Source of the DNA: Neobacillus sp. DY30
GTDB taxonomy: Bacteria > Bacillota > Bacilli > Bacillales > Cytobacillaceae
Length of the DNA: 64,000 nt
NCBI RefSeq assembly: GCF_030123065.1
Contig: NZ_CP126093.1
Coordinates: 5,958,001 to 6,022,000, forward strand
Reading direction: 5' to 3'
This document shows positions 30,360 to 39,626 of this stretch, in pieces. The translations under genes and the position numbers were made by a program. Numbering within the stretch: position 1 is the first letter of the stretch; the number at the start of each line of letters is the position of its first letter. Below the pieces are notes generated by a model. It had not been told where the DNA came from. It searched no databases and saw nothing but the letters and a program-made list of their open reading frames with translations.

Positions 30360-31187
30360 CTACTTAACCAAATCCCCAACAAATTTAGGGAGTACGAAAG
30401 CTGCTTTGTGCAGTTCTTTTGTGTAGTATTTGGTTTCGATTTCGTGGAAGCGGTCTTCACTTACTTCGAGTGGGTCGTATTTTTTGGATCCGATGGTAAA
30501 TGCCCAAAGTCCGCTTGGGTATGTAGGGATGTTTGCTACATATAGACGGGTGATTGGGAAGATTTCTCGAACGTCACGCTGTACGTTACGGATTAAATCA
30601 GCTTTAAACCAAGGGTTATCAGACTGTGCTACAAAGATACCATCTTCTTTCAAAGCTTTAGAAATCCCAGCATAGAATCCTTTTGTAAATAAGTTTACTG
30701 CTGGTCCTACCGGCTCAGTCGAGTCAACCATAATCACATCGTACTCATTTTCACTTTTGGCAATATGCATGAAGCCGTCATCAACTTGAACATCGACACG
30801 AGGGTCGTCAAGCATTCCAGCGATTTCTGGTAAGAACTTTTTAGAGTACTCAATTACTTTACCGTCAATATCTACAAGCGTTGCTTTCCTAACACTTGGG
30901 TGCTTTAAGACTTCACGGATAACGCCGCCATCGCCGCCGCCGACAACTAAAACATTCTCCGGATTTGGATGTGTGAACAATGGTATATGTGCCACCATTT
31001 CATGATATACAAACTCATCTTTAACAGAGGTCATGACCATGTCATCTAATAGAAGCATGTTGCCCCATTCTTCTGTTTCCACCATATCAAGCTTTTGAAA
31101 TTCTGTTTGTTCGGTATGTAAAGTTTTATTGATTTTCATGGTGATACCAAAGTTTTCAGTTTGCTTTTCTGTAAACCAAATTGCCAT
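30360..31187 (-). CDS. speE: Spermidine synthase
   Basis: Aminopropyl transferase that makes spermidine from putrescine and decarboxylated S-adenosylmethionine. The 275-residue protein has [17 protein letters not shown] (SAM-site loop), [11 protein letters not shown], and DSTEPVGPA holding the catalytic Asp. The ATG at 31187 (MAIWFTEKQ) follows AAGGATG with good spacing. With speB it forms the agmatine-to-spermidine branch. Confidence 0.96.
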   Translation of the reverse strand: MAIWFTEKQTENFGITMKINKTLHTEQTEFQKLDMVETEEWGNMLLLDDMVMTSVKDEFVYHEMVAHIPLFTHPNPENVLVVGGGDGGVIREVLKHPSVRKATLVDIDGKVIEYSKKFLPEIAGMLDDPRVDVQVDDGFMHIAKSENEYDVIMVDSTEPVGPAVNLFTKGFYAGISKALKEDGIFVAQSDNPWFKADLIRNVQRDVREIFPITRLYVANIPTYPSGLWAFTIGSKKYDPLEVSEDRFHEIETKYYTKELHKAAFVLPKFVGDLVK

Positions 31188-31491
31188 GTCCAACATCCTT
31201 CCGTATCTGTTTTTTGGCTGTGTTAAACTTAGCTGTTGATTTACGCTCCAATCAACAGGTTCTCAAAAGCAACAGTATCCTATAACACAGCCTTTTAATA
31301 AAGCCTTATTTACCATGAATTTCATTCCATTTTTATAGTACCCAAACTATTGAATTACAAACACAAAGAAAAGTCTAGCATAATCTATCAATTTTTTAGA
31401 AATATTTTCTTTTTGGTAGTTTAAAAACACTCTCTTAACTCAATACTGTAACTATGGGTATCTTTAAAATTTGGCAGAGGAGGGTATTGCT
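31188..31491. other. Gap between speE and pbpG
   Basis: A 304-bp AT-rich gap. It holds the ends-only family 1 element at 31233-31258, which sits inside an outer 10-bp inverted repeat GGCTGTGTTA (31216-31225 with 31283-31292). No convincing promoter for pbpG was identified. Confidence 0.6.
31233..31258. repeat. Ends-only derivative of family 1 element
   Basis: 26 bp consisting of the left end of the family (CTGTTGATTTACGCTCCA) joined directly to the right end (ATCAACAG). The interior of 165-225 bp found in the other copies is missing. Confidence 0.7.
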
Positions 31492-33561
31492 GTGGAAATT
31501 ATGACGAATCATGGATTTCGGAAAACGATAAAATACTTGCGTGCATTTATTATCATTAGTTTGATAGGCTTTGGCTGTATGCTGATTGTTTTTCTTGGGA
31601 TCCTCGGTTATGCCAAAATTCTTGGTGCACCGCCGCTAGCTGTCCCGCAATCCACTCTGTTCTTTGCCAATGACGGTACTTTAATCGGTGAGAGCAACAG
31701 CGGCCAAAAGCGTTACTGGGTTCCCCTCGAGGAAATCTCACCAGATTTAATCCATGCGACCATTTCCATCGAAGATAAAAACTTTTATGAACATAATGGC
31801 TTTGATTATAAACGAATTATGGGAGCCATCCTTGCCGATATAAAAGCAGGTGCAAAAGTACAAGGCGCCAGCACCATTACCCAGCAATACGCACGAAACC
31901 TCTTCCTAGAGCACGACAAAACGTGGTCACGGAAATTCCATGAAGCTTTTTATGCCATCCGAATTGAAATGAATTATTCAAAGGAAGAAATCTTAGAAGG
32001 GTACTTAAATACTATTTATTATGGTAACGGTGCCTATGGTGTCCAAGCGGCCAGCCAATTTTATTATGGAAAAAACGCTTCTGAGTTAACCCTGGCTGAA
32101 AGCTCGATGTTAGCTGGTGTTCCAAAAGGCCCTAGTTACTATTCGCCGCTGGAATCATTAGATAATGCTACTAAGCGACAAGCAATTATTTTAAACGCAA
32201 TGGTGGAAAACGGCTATATAAAAAAAACAGCTGCACAACAGGCAAAGCAAACTTCCCTTACCTTTGTCGGTGAATACCCTCATAAACGGGTGGAGGCCGC
32301 ACCTTATTTTCAAGATGCCGTTAAAAATGCCTTAAAAAATCAACTAAACCTAGATGATCGGACAATCGCTCTCGGCGGTTTAAAAGTCTATACCACACTC
32401 GACCTCAAGCAGCAGCAAGAGGCTGAAAAACAAATTCAGGAAACCATTGCCAGTAGTTCTGAAATCCAAGTCGGTCTCGTTGCAATGGACCCGAAAAACG
32501 GGTATGTAAAAGCAATGGTAGGCGGTCGTAATTATGAACAAAGTCCTTTTAATCGAGCCGTTCAAGCGGTTAGACAGCCAGGCTCAACGATAAAGCCAAT
32601 CTTGTATTATGCAGCGCTTAGTCAAGGCTTTACGCCATCTTCTACGATGAGAAGTGAACTAACAACCTTTAAATTGGATGATGGCAGCACAGAATATTCT
32701 CCTCATAACTTTAATAACAAGTATGCGGATGGAGAAATTACACTTGCTCAGGCGCTTGCCGTTTCTGATAACATTTATGCGGTCAAAGCACACTTATTTA
32801 TGGGTGCTGAAACCCTGATTAAGAATGTTAAAAAGTTTGGAATCTCAACGAAAATGGATAAAGTCCCATCACTTGCTCTAGGTACCTCGGGCGTTCGAGT
32901 CATTGACATGGCAAATGCCTACAGTCTCTTTGCCAATGCCGGTAAAAAGGTAACGCCCACACTGATTACAAGAGTAGAAGATTATAATGGCGATGTTATC
33001 TTTGAAAGTAACCATGAAGCTGAACGAGTACTGGATCCTGCAAAAGCCTTTGTCATGACGCATATGATGACAGGTATGTTCGATAAGAAACTAAACGGAT
33101 ATGCGAAGGTAACGGGTAACTCCCTGATTGATGAAATCACACGGCAATATGCCGGTAAATCTGGTTCAACCGAAACAGACAGCTGGATGATTGGCTTTAC
33201 ACCACAGCTGGTAACGGCTGTTTGGGCTGGCCATGATGTTGGGAAGCCAATTACCCTTACCGCTGAAAAAAGCTATGCCAAAAAGATTTGGGTAAAGTTT
33301 ATGGAGGAATCGTTAAAAGGTAAGCCAGTCAAGGCATTTAACCCACCGAAAGAGGGAGTTATAGGTGTTTACGTGAACCCTGAAAACGGCAAGCTTGCTA
33401 CAAAGGATTGCCCTGTTCGCCGGTTTACTTATTTTGTAGCCGGAACCGAGCCGACAGAATACTGTACCGACCATTTAGAACATAAAGAAGATAAAACGAA
33501 AGAAAAGAAAGAGGAAACAAAGGACCCATGGTATAAGCGGATTTTTAATTGGGGTAATTAA
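31492..33561 (+). CDS. pbpG: Class A penicillin-binding protein PbpG (PBP2d)
   Basis: Bifunctional glycosyltransferase/transpeptidase of the outer membrane face, involved in spore cortex or germ cell wall synthesis in B. subtilis. The 689-residue protein has one N-terminal membrane segment (about 20-45), the GT51 domain (EDKNFYEHNGFD, ASTITQQYARN), and the transpeptidase domain with Ser365 in STIK, SDN at 425-427 and KSGST starting at 556. A short charged C-terminus follows. The GTG at 31492 lies 7 nt after GAGGAGGG; a TTG seven codons upstream precedes that site. Confidence 0.92.
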   Translation: MEIMTNHGFRKTIKYLRAFIIISLIGFGCMLIVFLGILGYAKILGAPPLAVPQSTLFFANDGTLIGESNSGQKRYWVPLEEISPDLIHATISIEDKNFYEHNGFDYKRIMGAILADIKAGAKVQGASTITQQYARNLFLEHDKTWSRKFHEAFYAIRIEMNYSKEEILEGYLNTIYYGNGAYGVQAASQFYYGKNASELTLAESSMLAGVPKGPSYYSPLESLDNATKRQAIILNAMVENGYIKKTAAQQAKQTSLTFVGEYPHKRVEAAPYFQDAVKNALKNQLNLDDRTIALGGLKVYTTLDLKQQQEAEKQIQETIASSSEIQVGLVAMDPKNGYVKAMVGGRNYEQSPFNRAVQAVRQPGSTIKPILYYAALSQGFTPSSTMRSELTTFKLDDGSTEYSPHNFNNKYADGEITLAQALAVSDNIYAVKAHLFMGAETLIKNVKKFGISTKMDKVPSLALGTSGVRVIDMANAYSLFANAGKKVTPTLITRVEDYNGDVIFESNHEAERVLDPAKAFVMTHMMTGMFDKKLNGYAKVTGNSLIDEITRQYAGKSGSTETDSWMIGFTPQLVTAVWAGHDVGKPITLTAEKSYAKKIWVKFMEESLKGKPVKAFNPPKEGVIGVYVNPENGKLATKDCPVRRFTYFVAGTEPTEYCTDHLEHKEDKTKEKKEETKDPWYKRIFNWGN

Positions 33562-33605
33562 AATCGAAACCACCCCATTTAGGGGGTCCTTTAGCTAGAT
33601 TAAAC

Positions 33606-33643
33606 GGAAAAAGCTCCGAGGATTGGTCTCCGGAGCTTTTTCC
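33606..33643 (+). terminator. Terminator of pbpG
   Basis: GGAAAAAGCTCCG and CGGAGCTTTTTCC arms around a loop of about 10 nt, 45 bp after the pbpG stop. The stem provides its own T run on both strands. Confidence 0.85.
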
Positions 33644-33719
33644 TGTCCTAGTCTTACAGTGTTTACACACTGCATATATTTTACAACTTTTCGTCAAAAA
33701 TTGCTATTGTAAAAAATGA

Positions 33720-34232
33720 TTATTCTACAGCTAAGCCTTTTTTCAGCTCTTCTGCTGAATTATTCCACATGTCTTGATTGTGGTTTTGAAGGAAATCAGC
33801 TAGGACTTTCTTTGATTTATCGTCCATATGGTCGACGATGATATGACGCTTTAATGACTTATCCATCCTGTTAACGTGCTCAGGAAGTGATTTATAACCG
33901 CGGCGGATTTCGCGGTCTACTGTCATTTCGCATGCCGTTACTCCGGCATAATAAGGACCCTCTTCCTTCCTGTCAACAGTCACCCACACAAGCCAGTACG
34001 GTTTCGCATTCGGAACCTCTTCTTTGGTCTTTAGGAATTTTATTCCCTTTTCAACCACGCTGCGTGCATGCATAGCAGCGACATCAATGACCGCATCACC
34101 GGCCTCGACATCTATAATGACCGGTGAAACATTATCAAGGCTTAATGCACCTTTGCCAAAGCCTTTATGTCCATCCGTCGGATCAGGTTTTATAATATTA
34201 AAGCCAAGTGGTTTTTTCTTATTTTCTTCCAT
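33720..34232 (-). CDS. ywhD: YwhD family protein
   Basis: A 170-residue conserved soluble protein of bacilli with unknown function. The N-terminus (KPLGFNIIKPDPTDGHKGFGKGALSLDNVSPVIID) and the DRKEEGPYYAGV segment are typical of the family. No membrane segment or known catalytic motif is visible. An AGGAGG site precedes the ATG. It follows ywhC by 20 bp and is likely co-transcribed with it. Confidence 0.88.
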   Translation of the reverse strand: MEENKKKPLGFNIIKPDPTDGHKGFGKGALSLDNVSPVIIDVEAGDAVIDVAAMHARSVVEKGIKFLKTKEEVPNAKPYWLVWVTVDRKEEGPYYAGVTACEMTVDREIRRGYKSLPEHVNRMDKSLKRHIIVDHMDDKSKKVLADFLQNHNQDMWNNSAEELKKGLAVE

Positions 34233-34252
34233 TAAAACTCAAAACCTCCTAT

Positions 34253-34915
34253 TTAAAAAAACAAATTATAAAAGAAATTATTTAATCCCTGCCAGAGTCC
34301 AGGGATAATGAATTGGAAAATTGGCTGAATGGTGTAGCGATCTAGAGGAGTAATGACCAAAATCAGAAAGATTAATACACCATACTGTTCAAATTGCGTC
34401 ATTTTTGCACGAATATGATTTGGAGCTAAATCCTCCACAATCCGATAGCCATCCAATGGCGGAAACGGCAATAAATTAAACACAAACAGCACTAGATTAA
34501 GCCAGTTAAAAATCTCAAAAAACTCAAAAATACCGGGAAGATTTACCGCTAACCCTGTTCTGCCTAATCCGAATGCAATAAAAAAACCAAGCGCGCAAAG
34601 GACAAGATTACTCAGAGGACCTGCTACTGAAACTAATATACCTGCAAGGCGCGGCTTTTTAAAGAAAAAGCGGTTAACAGGCACCGGACGAGCCCAGCCG
34701 AATCCGGCTATAAAAATTAAAATCGTCCCAAATGGATCGAGGTGCTTCAGTGGATTTAATGTTAAACGCCCCTGCTTTTGCGCCGTATGATCTCCGAACT
34801 TATAGGCAACAAAAGCATGTGCAAATTCGTGAAACGTAAATGCAATCATTAACGTAATCGCGACATAGGGAATCTCCCTTAAAGAATAAGCAAGAAATCC
34901 TTCCAAATTTTCCAA
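34253..34915 (-). CDS. ywhC: Site-2 protease family membrane metalloprotease
   Basis: A 220-residue membrane protein of the M50 family. The zinc motif HEFAH lies at about residues 29-33 (AFTFHEFAHAFVAYKFGD), and the second motif is FPPLDGYRI around residue 150, with the metal-binding Asp. About five hydrophobic segments are visible. No PDZ domain is present, as in the short S2P-like group. The start is a TTG 7 nt after AAGGGG. The substrate is unknown. Confidence 0.88.
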   Translation of the reverse strand: MENLEGFLAYSLREIPYVAITLMIAFTFHEFAHAFVAYKFGDHTAQKQGRLTLNPLKHLDPFGTILIFIAGFGWARPVPVNRFFFKKPRLAGILVSVAGPLSNLVLCALGFFIAFGLGRTGLAVNLPGIFEFFEIFNWLNLVLFVFNLLPFPPLDGYRIVEDLAPNHIRAKMTQFEQYGVLIFLILVITPLDRYTIQPIFQFIIPGLWQGLNNFFYNLFF

Positions 34916-35020
34916 ATTGGTTCCCCTTCTCCTCTTTTTTCCTATAAGTATACCTTAAACTGGATATAAAATGAAAATGTTTGCTAAACTATCCTTGTAG
35001 TAATCAAAGGAGGAATACAT

Positions 35021-35206
35021 ATGCCATATGTTACAGTAAAAATGCTTCCAGGACGTACAGATGATCAAAAAAGAGCACTTGTTGAAAAGGTGACTGACGC
35101 GGTTAGCGAAACAACTGGCGCTCCAAAAGAGGCTGTTGTTGTTTTTATTGAAGAAATGCAGAAAGAACATTACGGTGTGGCTGGCGTTAGAGCAAGCGAC
35201 AAATAA
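35021..35206 (+). CDS. ywhB: 4-oxalocrotonate tautomerase family protein
   Basis: A 61-residue tautomerase with the mature N-terminal Pro directly after Met (MPYVTVKMLPGRTDDQKRAL), the catalytic base of the family. The AGGAGG site is well placed. It stands between two minus-strand genes. The family isomerises 2-hydroxymuconate-like enols in vitro; the physiological substrate in bacilli is unclear. The stop codon is directly followed by a short family 2 repeat. Confidence 0.9.
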   Translation: MPYVTVKMLPGRTDDQKRALVEKVTDAVSETTGAPKEAVVVFIEEMQKEHYGVAGVRASDK

Positions 35207-35240
35207 GAAAAGTGGAGGCGCCCTGGCGCCGAAGCTGGAC
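35207..35240 (+). repeat. Post-stop hairpin element, family 2, ends-only copy
   Basis: GAAAAGTGGAGGCGCC begins at the base after the ywhB stop codon and is joined to GGCGCCGAAGCTGGAC. The two ends form a compact hairpin; the interior of longer copies is absent. Confidence 0.75.
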
Positions 35241-35248
35241 AATCATTA

Positions 35249-35297
35249 AAAAAGTGTCCGTGTCTTTGAAGGCAGCTTCAAAAACGCGGACACTTTT
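35249..35297. terminator. Bidirectional terminator between ywhB and ywgA
   Basis: Outer arms AAAGTGTCCG and CGGACACTTT with inner TTTGAAG/CTTCAAA pairs; A and T tracts flank both sides. It lies directly after the ywgA stop and 45 bp after ywhB. Confidence 0.8.
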
Positions 35298-35801
35298 CTA
35301 ATTTAGCTTAGCTTTTAATCCAGCTATATAGGTATAGGCCTGGTCAATTTCTTCCTCTGTATAGCGCTGGCTGCTTTTTAACGTAAAAACTTTCTCGGTT
35401 ACTTCTTCTTTCGATAGATTATCAAAATATAAAACCGTCGAAACTAGCTCGAGGAATCTAGCATTCTGTTCGTTCATGTCTTCGAGGCAATCTTGCAGAA
35501 ATGGCATTTCGACCTCATTTAAGCTCAAAAACTCTTTTCCCGCGTCTGTCAGGGTATAGCGATATTGAAAATAACCGCCTTTTTTCTCTTTGATTTCATT
35601 GAGAAAACCCATATTGCAAAGCTCTTCGACACGAAGCGTTAGTTCCTCCGAATATGGACCATAAAAATGAAACTGAAACCGCTCATGGAACGGAAAGCTC
35701 ACCTTTTTTGCAATATATATCATCTTCTGCAGCTTTTTTCTCCCGATGATCTCTCCGGAAACTAAAACAGCCTGCATCAGCTTGGCATGATCTTTTAACA
35801 C
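35298..35801 (-). CDS. ywgA: YwgA family protein
   Basis: A 167-residue conserved protein of bacilli. The N-terminal part (GRKKLQKMIYIAKKVSFPFHERFQFHFYGPYSEEL) resembles a winged-helix or PanA/SocA-type fold, and the rest is helical. No catalytic motif is evident. The GTG start lies 8 nt after AGGAG. It directly follows ywfO by 23 bp and is probably in its operon. Confidence 0.82.
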   Translation of the reverse strand: MLKDHAKLMQAVLVSGEIIGRKKLQKMIYIAKKVSFPFHERFQFHFYGPYSEELTLRVEELCNMGFLNEIKEKKGGYFQYRYTLTDAGKEFLSLNEVEMPFLQDCLEDMNEQNARFLELVSTVLYFDNLSKEEVTEKVFTLKSSQRYTEEEIDQAYTYIAGLKAKLN

Positions 35802-35824
35802 TCTCGTCAGCTCCTACTCCAGGA

Positions 35825-37123
35825 TTATATCTCTAATAGGGTACGTATTTGTTTTTTTATGTCTTTTTGCGAGGATTCGTCCTGTAAAAAATCACCGGGG
35901 TAATATAATTTATGGTCCGTTCTCCTTTTACCAGAGATAGCATCCACAATCTCAGACTCTCGGGAAAGCTCCTTTAATTCCCCGCTTTTCATTAATAAAT
36001 GAATTGGCAAACGTTCCTCTTCTTCACCAGGACGATAAAAATCGTATGGTAAATCAGATGATGAATCGACAACTAAGTAATATTCCGGATCAATTCCTGC
36101 TTTTTCAAAAAGACGGGTCAATTCAGCGAGCTTCTTATATTCCTTCGCTGGATCAAACTCAGCATATTTAAACAGATTTCGGTTCACAAATCGGCGGCAA
36201 AGATCGCTTAATATACCGTCTTCCTCTTCCTGCCAGATTTGAAAATAAAACAAAATAATCGATTCATCTAACTTTAAATAGTCTTCTAGCGTTACACTAT
36301 CCGTAAAGAAAGAATAAAAGTGAATCGGATTATTTTTAAAAGAATAATTGTTTTCATACAGCTGCTTGGCACGATGAAGGATTTTGGTCAAGATTACCTC
36401 GGCACTGCGGGATACAGGATGAAAATAAACCTGCCAATACATCTGATAGCGGCTCATAATATAGTCCTCAACCGCATGCATACCGCTCTTTTTGATGACC
36501 ACTTGGTCTTCCTTCGGCCTCATGACACGAAGAATCCGCTCCATATCAAATTGGCCATAGCTCACTCCGGTAAAATAAGCGTCCCGCTGCAAATAATCCA
36601 TCCGATCGGCATCGATTTGACTGGAGATTAGGCTGACAACCAGCTTTTTAGCAGATGTTTTTGCAATCACTTCAGCGACTTGCTGGGGAAAATCAGGACT
36701 CACCTTTTTTAAAACGGAGTTAACCTCTGTATTACCTAAAACGATGTTTTGGGTAAAGTCTTCGTGGTCAAAATCGAACACTTTTTCAAACGAATGGGAA
36801 AATGGCCCATGCCCCAAATCGTGGAGAAGTGCGGCACAAAGGGTTAGGAGGCGATCATCATCATTCCATTCCGGTCTGCCTGCAAACACATCATCAATGA
36901 TACGGCGGACAATTTCGTATACTCCGAGAGAGTGGTTGAAACGGCTGTGCTCAGCTCCATGGAACGTTAAAAAAGTAGTTCCAAGCTGTTTAATACGGCG
37001 CAGGCGTTGAAACTCTTTTGTTCCGACTAGATCCCAAATCACCCGATCACGTACATGAACGTAGCGATGAACAGGGTCTTTAAACACTTTTTCTTCACTC
37101 AGTTTTTCCGCCGAATATACCAT
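35825..37123 (-). CDS. ywfO: HD-domain phosphohydrolase YwfO
   Basis: A 432-residue HD superfamily protein of the dNTP triphosphohydrolase type. The HD residues are visible as HSRFNHSLGVYEIVR and LLHDLGHGPFSHSFE, with further metal ligands in SSQIDADRMDYLQRDAYFTG. B. subtilis YwfO is associated with nucleoside triphosphate hydrolysis; the substrate here is inferred. MVYSAEKLSEE follows AGAGGG; the 32-residue in-frame extension upstream has no site. Confidence 0.9.
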   Translation of the reverse strand: MVYSAEKLSEEKVFKDPVHRYVHVRDRVIWDLVGTKEFQRLRRIKQLGTTFLTFHGAEHSRFNHSLGVYEIVRRIIDDVFAGRPEWNDDDRLLTLCAALLHDLGHGPFSHSFEKVFDFDHEDFTQNIVLGNTEVNSVLKKVSPDFPQQVAEVIAKTSAKKLVVSLISSQIDADRMDYLQRDAYFTGVSYGQFDMERILRVMRPKEDQVVIKKSGMHAVEDYIMSRYQMYWQVYFHPVSRSAEVILTKILHRAKQLYENNYSFKNNPIHFYSFFTDSVTLEDYLKLDESIILFYFQIWQEEEDGILSDLCRRFVNRNLFKYAEFDPAKEYKKLAELTRLFEKAGIDPEYYLVVDSSSDLPYDFYRPGEEEERLPIHLLMKSGELKELSRESEIVDAISGKRRTDHKLYYPGDFLQDESSQKDIKKQIRTLLEI

Positions 37124-37243
37124 TGCTTTCCCTCTTCCTCTAAACTTTCTTCTATTATATCCCAATTTCCAGCAATTTTCTGCAGGATTTTTCGACAAAG
37201 GGATGAAAAGAAAAATCACCTAAGGCTTATAAGTCATAGGTGA

Positions 37244-37465
37244 TTATTTTAACTTTTTATTAACCTTTTCCATTAATTCCTCTTCCGTTAGGGCAGCAAC
37301 CGGACGGTTATTGACAAAGGCAAATGTTTTCTTCCGGCCAGGTCCACAATAAGATTGGCAGCCAATTTTTATGTCAGCTTCAGTATCCAATTCTTTTAAA
37401 CGAGGGATTAATGTCTTTAGATTCACGGCCTGACAATCATCACAAACGCGGAATTCATTTGACAT
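37244..37465 (-). CDS. DUF1450 family protein (YuzB-like)
   Basis: A 73-residue protein with four cysteines in the arrangement CDDC near the N-terminus and [21 protein letters not shown], the DUF1450 pattern that resembles a small thioredoxin-like ferredoxin fold. AAGGGTGG lies before the ATG at 37465. The function is unknown; a metal or iron-sulfur site is possible from the cysteines. Confidence 0.85.
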   Translation of the reverse strand: MSNEFRVCDDCQAVNLKTLIPRLKELDTEADIKIGCQSYCGPGRKKTFAFVNNRPVAALTEEELMEKVNKKLK

Positions 37466-37724
37466 TACTTCCACCCTTTCTTATCTATTACTACTATTTT
37501 AGCCAATTTCATTACCGTATAACTCCTTAGATATCTTACAATTTCTTTCAATCCATTGCAAGTTGCTTTTCTTTCGCAATCCTTCTAACTCTTTCAGTTA
37601 AAAAAACTATTATCCTTGCAGACATTTTGGTATAAAGCCTGAAAAACTTGTCCAAGATAAGACTAGAACTTTTAAAAACTCATCTTGAGTTAATGGTAAT
37701 TATTATTTAGGGAGTTGAAGAGAT

Positions 37725-38483
37725 ATGAAAGTACGGCAAGATGCATGGACAGATGAAAATGATTTATTGTTAGCTGAAACCGTCCTTCGCCATGTACGTG
37801 AAGGCAGTACCCAGCTGAACGCATTTGAAGAGGTAGGCGACAAGCTAAACCGGACTTCTGCAGCGTGTGGATTTAGATGGAATGCCGTTGTGCGCCATCG
37901 CTATGAAAAAGCATTGCAATTAGCAAAAAAACAGCGTAAACAAAGACAAAGAGTGTTAGGAAAAGACCAAGGCGGAAAGAAAAAGTTACTGTACAATCCT
38001 CCAGTACCGGCTGCTGATGACTTTGAAACACTATCAGTGCCAGTAGAAATGCCTATGGAAGATTCCTATGAAATGCCAGATTTAACAACGGAAGCTGCAT
38101 CTGAAACCTTTGTAAAACCTGAAACCTATGTAAAGCCAGCAGCACAAACGTACAGACCATCCACACCAGCAGCAGGTTTATCACTTGATAGCGTGATTGA
38201 TTACTTACAAAACTTTAATCATGCGAATCTGCAAAATGAAGCATTAAAAAGTGAGAATGAAAGATTGAAGCGTGAAATCGCAGAGCTGCGCAAGCAAAAT
38301 GAGGAAATGGCAGCGAAAATTGAAGGTCTTGAGCAAAATACCGAAACCATCCAGGAAGATTACGAGACACTCATGAAAATTATGAACCGCGCTCGTAAGC
38401 TTGTATTATTCGAAGAAGAAGAAAGACCCGCGACAAAATTCAAAATGGACCGTAACGGAAATTTAGAAAAAGTGGCAGAATAA
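37725..38483 (+). CDS. rsfA: RsfA family prespore regulator
   Basis: A 252-residue transcription factor. The N-terminal Myb/SANT-like domain (residues 1-55, [21 protein letters not shown] and [17 protein letters not shown]) is followed by a basic segment, a flexible Pro/Thr-rich middle and a coiled coil (about 170-225, [20 protein letters not shown] and following). RsfA in B. subtilis is a sigma-F-dependent modulator of the forespore programme. GGGAG precedes the ATG. Confidence 0.9.
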   Translation: MKVRQDAWTDENDLLLAETVLRHVREGSTQLNAFEEVGDKLNRTSAACGFRWNAVVRHRYEKALQLAKKQRKQRQRVLGKDQGGKKKLLYNPPVPAADDFETLSVPVEMPMEDSYEMPDLTTEAASETFVKPETYVKPAAQTYRPSTPAAGLSLDSVIDYLQNFNHANLQNEALKSENERLKREIAELRKQNEEMAAKIEGLEQNTETIQEDYETLMKIMNRARKLVLFEEEERPATKFKMDRNGNLEKVAE

Positions 38484-38526
38484 AGAGAATGATTGGGAGA
38501 AGAGCTGTAGCACAGTATCCTCTTTT

Positions 38527-38564
38527 AAAAAAGCCGTAAATCCATTTGGTTTACGGCTTTTTAA
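38527..38564. terminator. Bidirectional terminator between rsfA and lipL
   Basis: Perfect AAAAGCCGTAAA and TTTACGGCTTTT arms around a short loop. The convergent genes end on both sides. Confidence 0.9.
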
Positions 38565-39391
38565 ATTTCATTCAGTTTTTCATTTCTCTCGACAATTCTT
38601 TTGTAATAACTTGGGAGAACCTCTAGCTCAAACTCATTCAATTGACCAGCATATAGATGGTCACTGTTATTTTTTAATTGGTTTAATAGACGCAGCATCA
38701 CATCAGAAATGGTGAACGGCGTTTCCAATAGCTCAGAAAGAGAAGCCATTACTTCCGGAACAATCTCTGGATACGTAAACTTCGTTGGCTGCCCGTCTTT
38801 TGCTATCTCATAAAATTTCTGAATTACCTGGGCACGTTCACTTCCGCTGCCATTCACACATAAATAAATTTGAACAGCTACTCCTTTTTTAAGACGGCGC
38901 TGCGAAATGCCGGCAAATTTTTTGCCGCCAATACTAAGGTCATAGCTTCCCGGGCAATAGGAGCCGGCGATTTCTCTTGCTTCAATTGTGTGATTGTAAT
39001 CAGAAAACATGTTTTGAACGAGCTGCCACATCGTATCATATCCTCGGTTGATGTCGATCCCTTTTTCTTTTTCAGGTAAAATCAATGAGATGTTTAAGAC
39101 CCCTTCGTCGAGAACCACCGCTAAGCCCCCGGAGTTCCTGACAATAGACTGATAACCCTGTTCCCTTAGAAATTGCCTTCCTTCTTTTAAAAATGGCAGT
39201 TTGGTATCTTGTATGCCGAGTACGATGGTATTGTGATGAACCCAGGTTCGCGCCGTTGCGGGAGCCTGTCCGGAACCCACTGAGGCACAAAGAGTATCGT
39301 CAACGCCAAAGGACTGTAATGCTTGAAAATGTGTGCCAGCAGTTGACTGATCAATAATCCGCCATTCGGGCTGACGCAATAAACCTTCCAT
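38561..39391 (-). CDS. lipL: Octanoyl-[GcvH]:protein N-octanoyltransferase
   Basis: Moves octanoyl groups from GcvH to the E2 subunits of 2-oxoacid dehydrogenases in lipoate synthesis. The 276-residue protein has the biotin/lipoate ligase fold with [19 protein letters not shown] and the nucleophile Cys in [24 protein letters not shown]. An AAGGAG site precedes the ATG. It is the ywfL position of B. subtilis. Confidence 0.92.
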   Translation of the reverse strand: MEGLLRQPEWRIIDQSTAGTHFQALQSFGVDDTLCASVGSGQAPATARTWVHHNTIVLGIQDTKLPFLKEGRQFLREQGYQSIVRNSGGLAVVLDEGVLNISLILPEKEKGIDINRGYDTMWQLVQNMFSDYNHTIEAREIAGSYCPGSYDLSIGGKKFAGISQRRLKKGVAVQIYLCVNGSGSERAQVIQKFYEIAKDGQPTKFTYPEIVPEVMASLSELLETPFTISDVMLRLLNQLKNNSDHLYAGQLNEFELEVLPSYYKRIVERNEKLNEI

Positions 39392-39467
39392 ATCGTTAAT
39401 CTCCTTGAATTAGATAATAAGTTTATTGTAGCAAAAAGTTAGTGTTCGTGTTGCATTTTCCAGTAAA

Positions 39468-39579
39468 TGTCTAAATGTACAAAACACTTCAAAAACTGTA
39501 CATAAGGGTTGAAAAAGTGTACAAAAACCGCCCAAAAATGTACAAAACACCAGATAAAATGTACAAAACCCCTAAAAAT
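39468..39579 (-). repeat. Array of five 21-bp TTTTGTACATTT units
   Basis: On the plus strand, NTGTACAAAA starts at 39475, 39496, 39517, 39538 and 39559, exactly 21 bp apart, with about eight variable bases and an A-rich end in each unit. Read on the minus strand, the final unit is TTTTGTACATTTAGACA, identical to 9486-9502. It lies between pta and lipL. Confidence 0.9.
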
Positions 39580-39626
39580 CCAATTATAAAAGCCAGCCCA
39601 ACCTTGGACTGGCTCCCACTATCAAC

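Noticed and set aside
17941-39579. CRISPR-like arrays
   Set aside because: Repeats of 12-19 bp with 2-9 bp variable parts are far too short for CRISPR and no cas genes are present.
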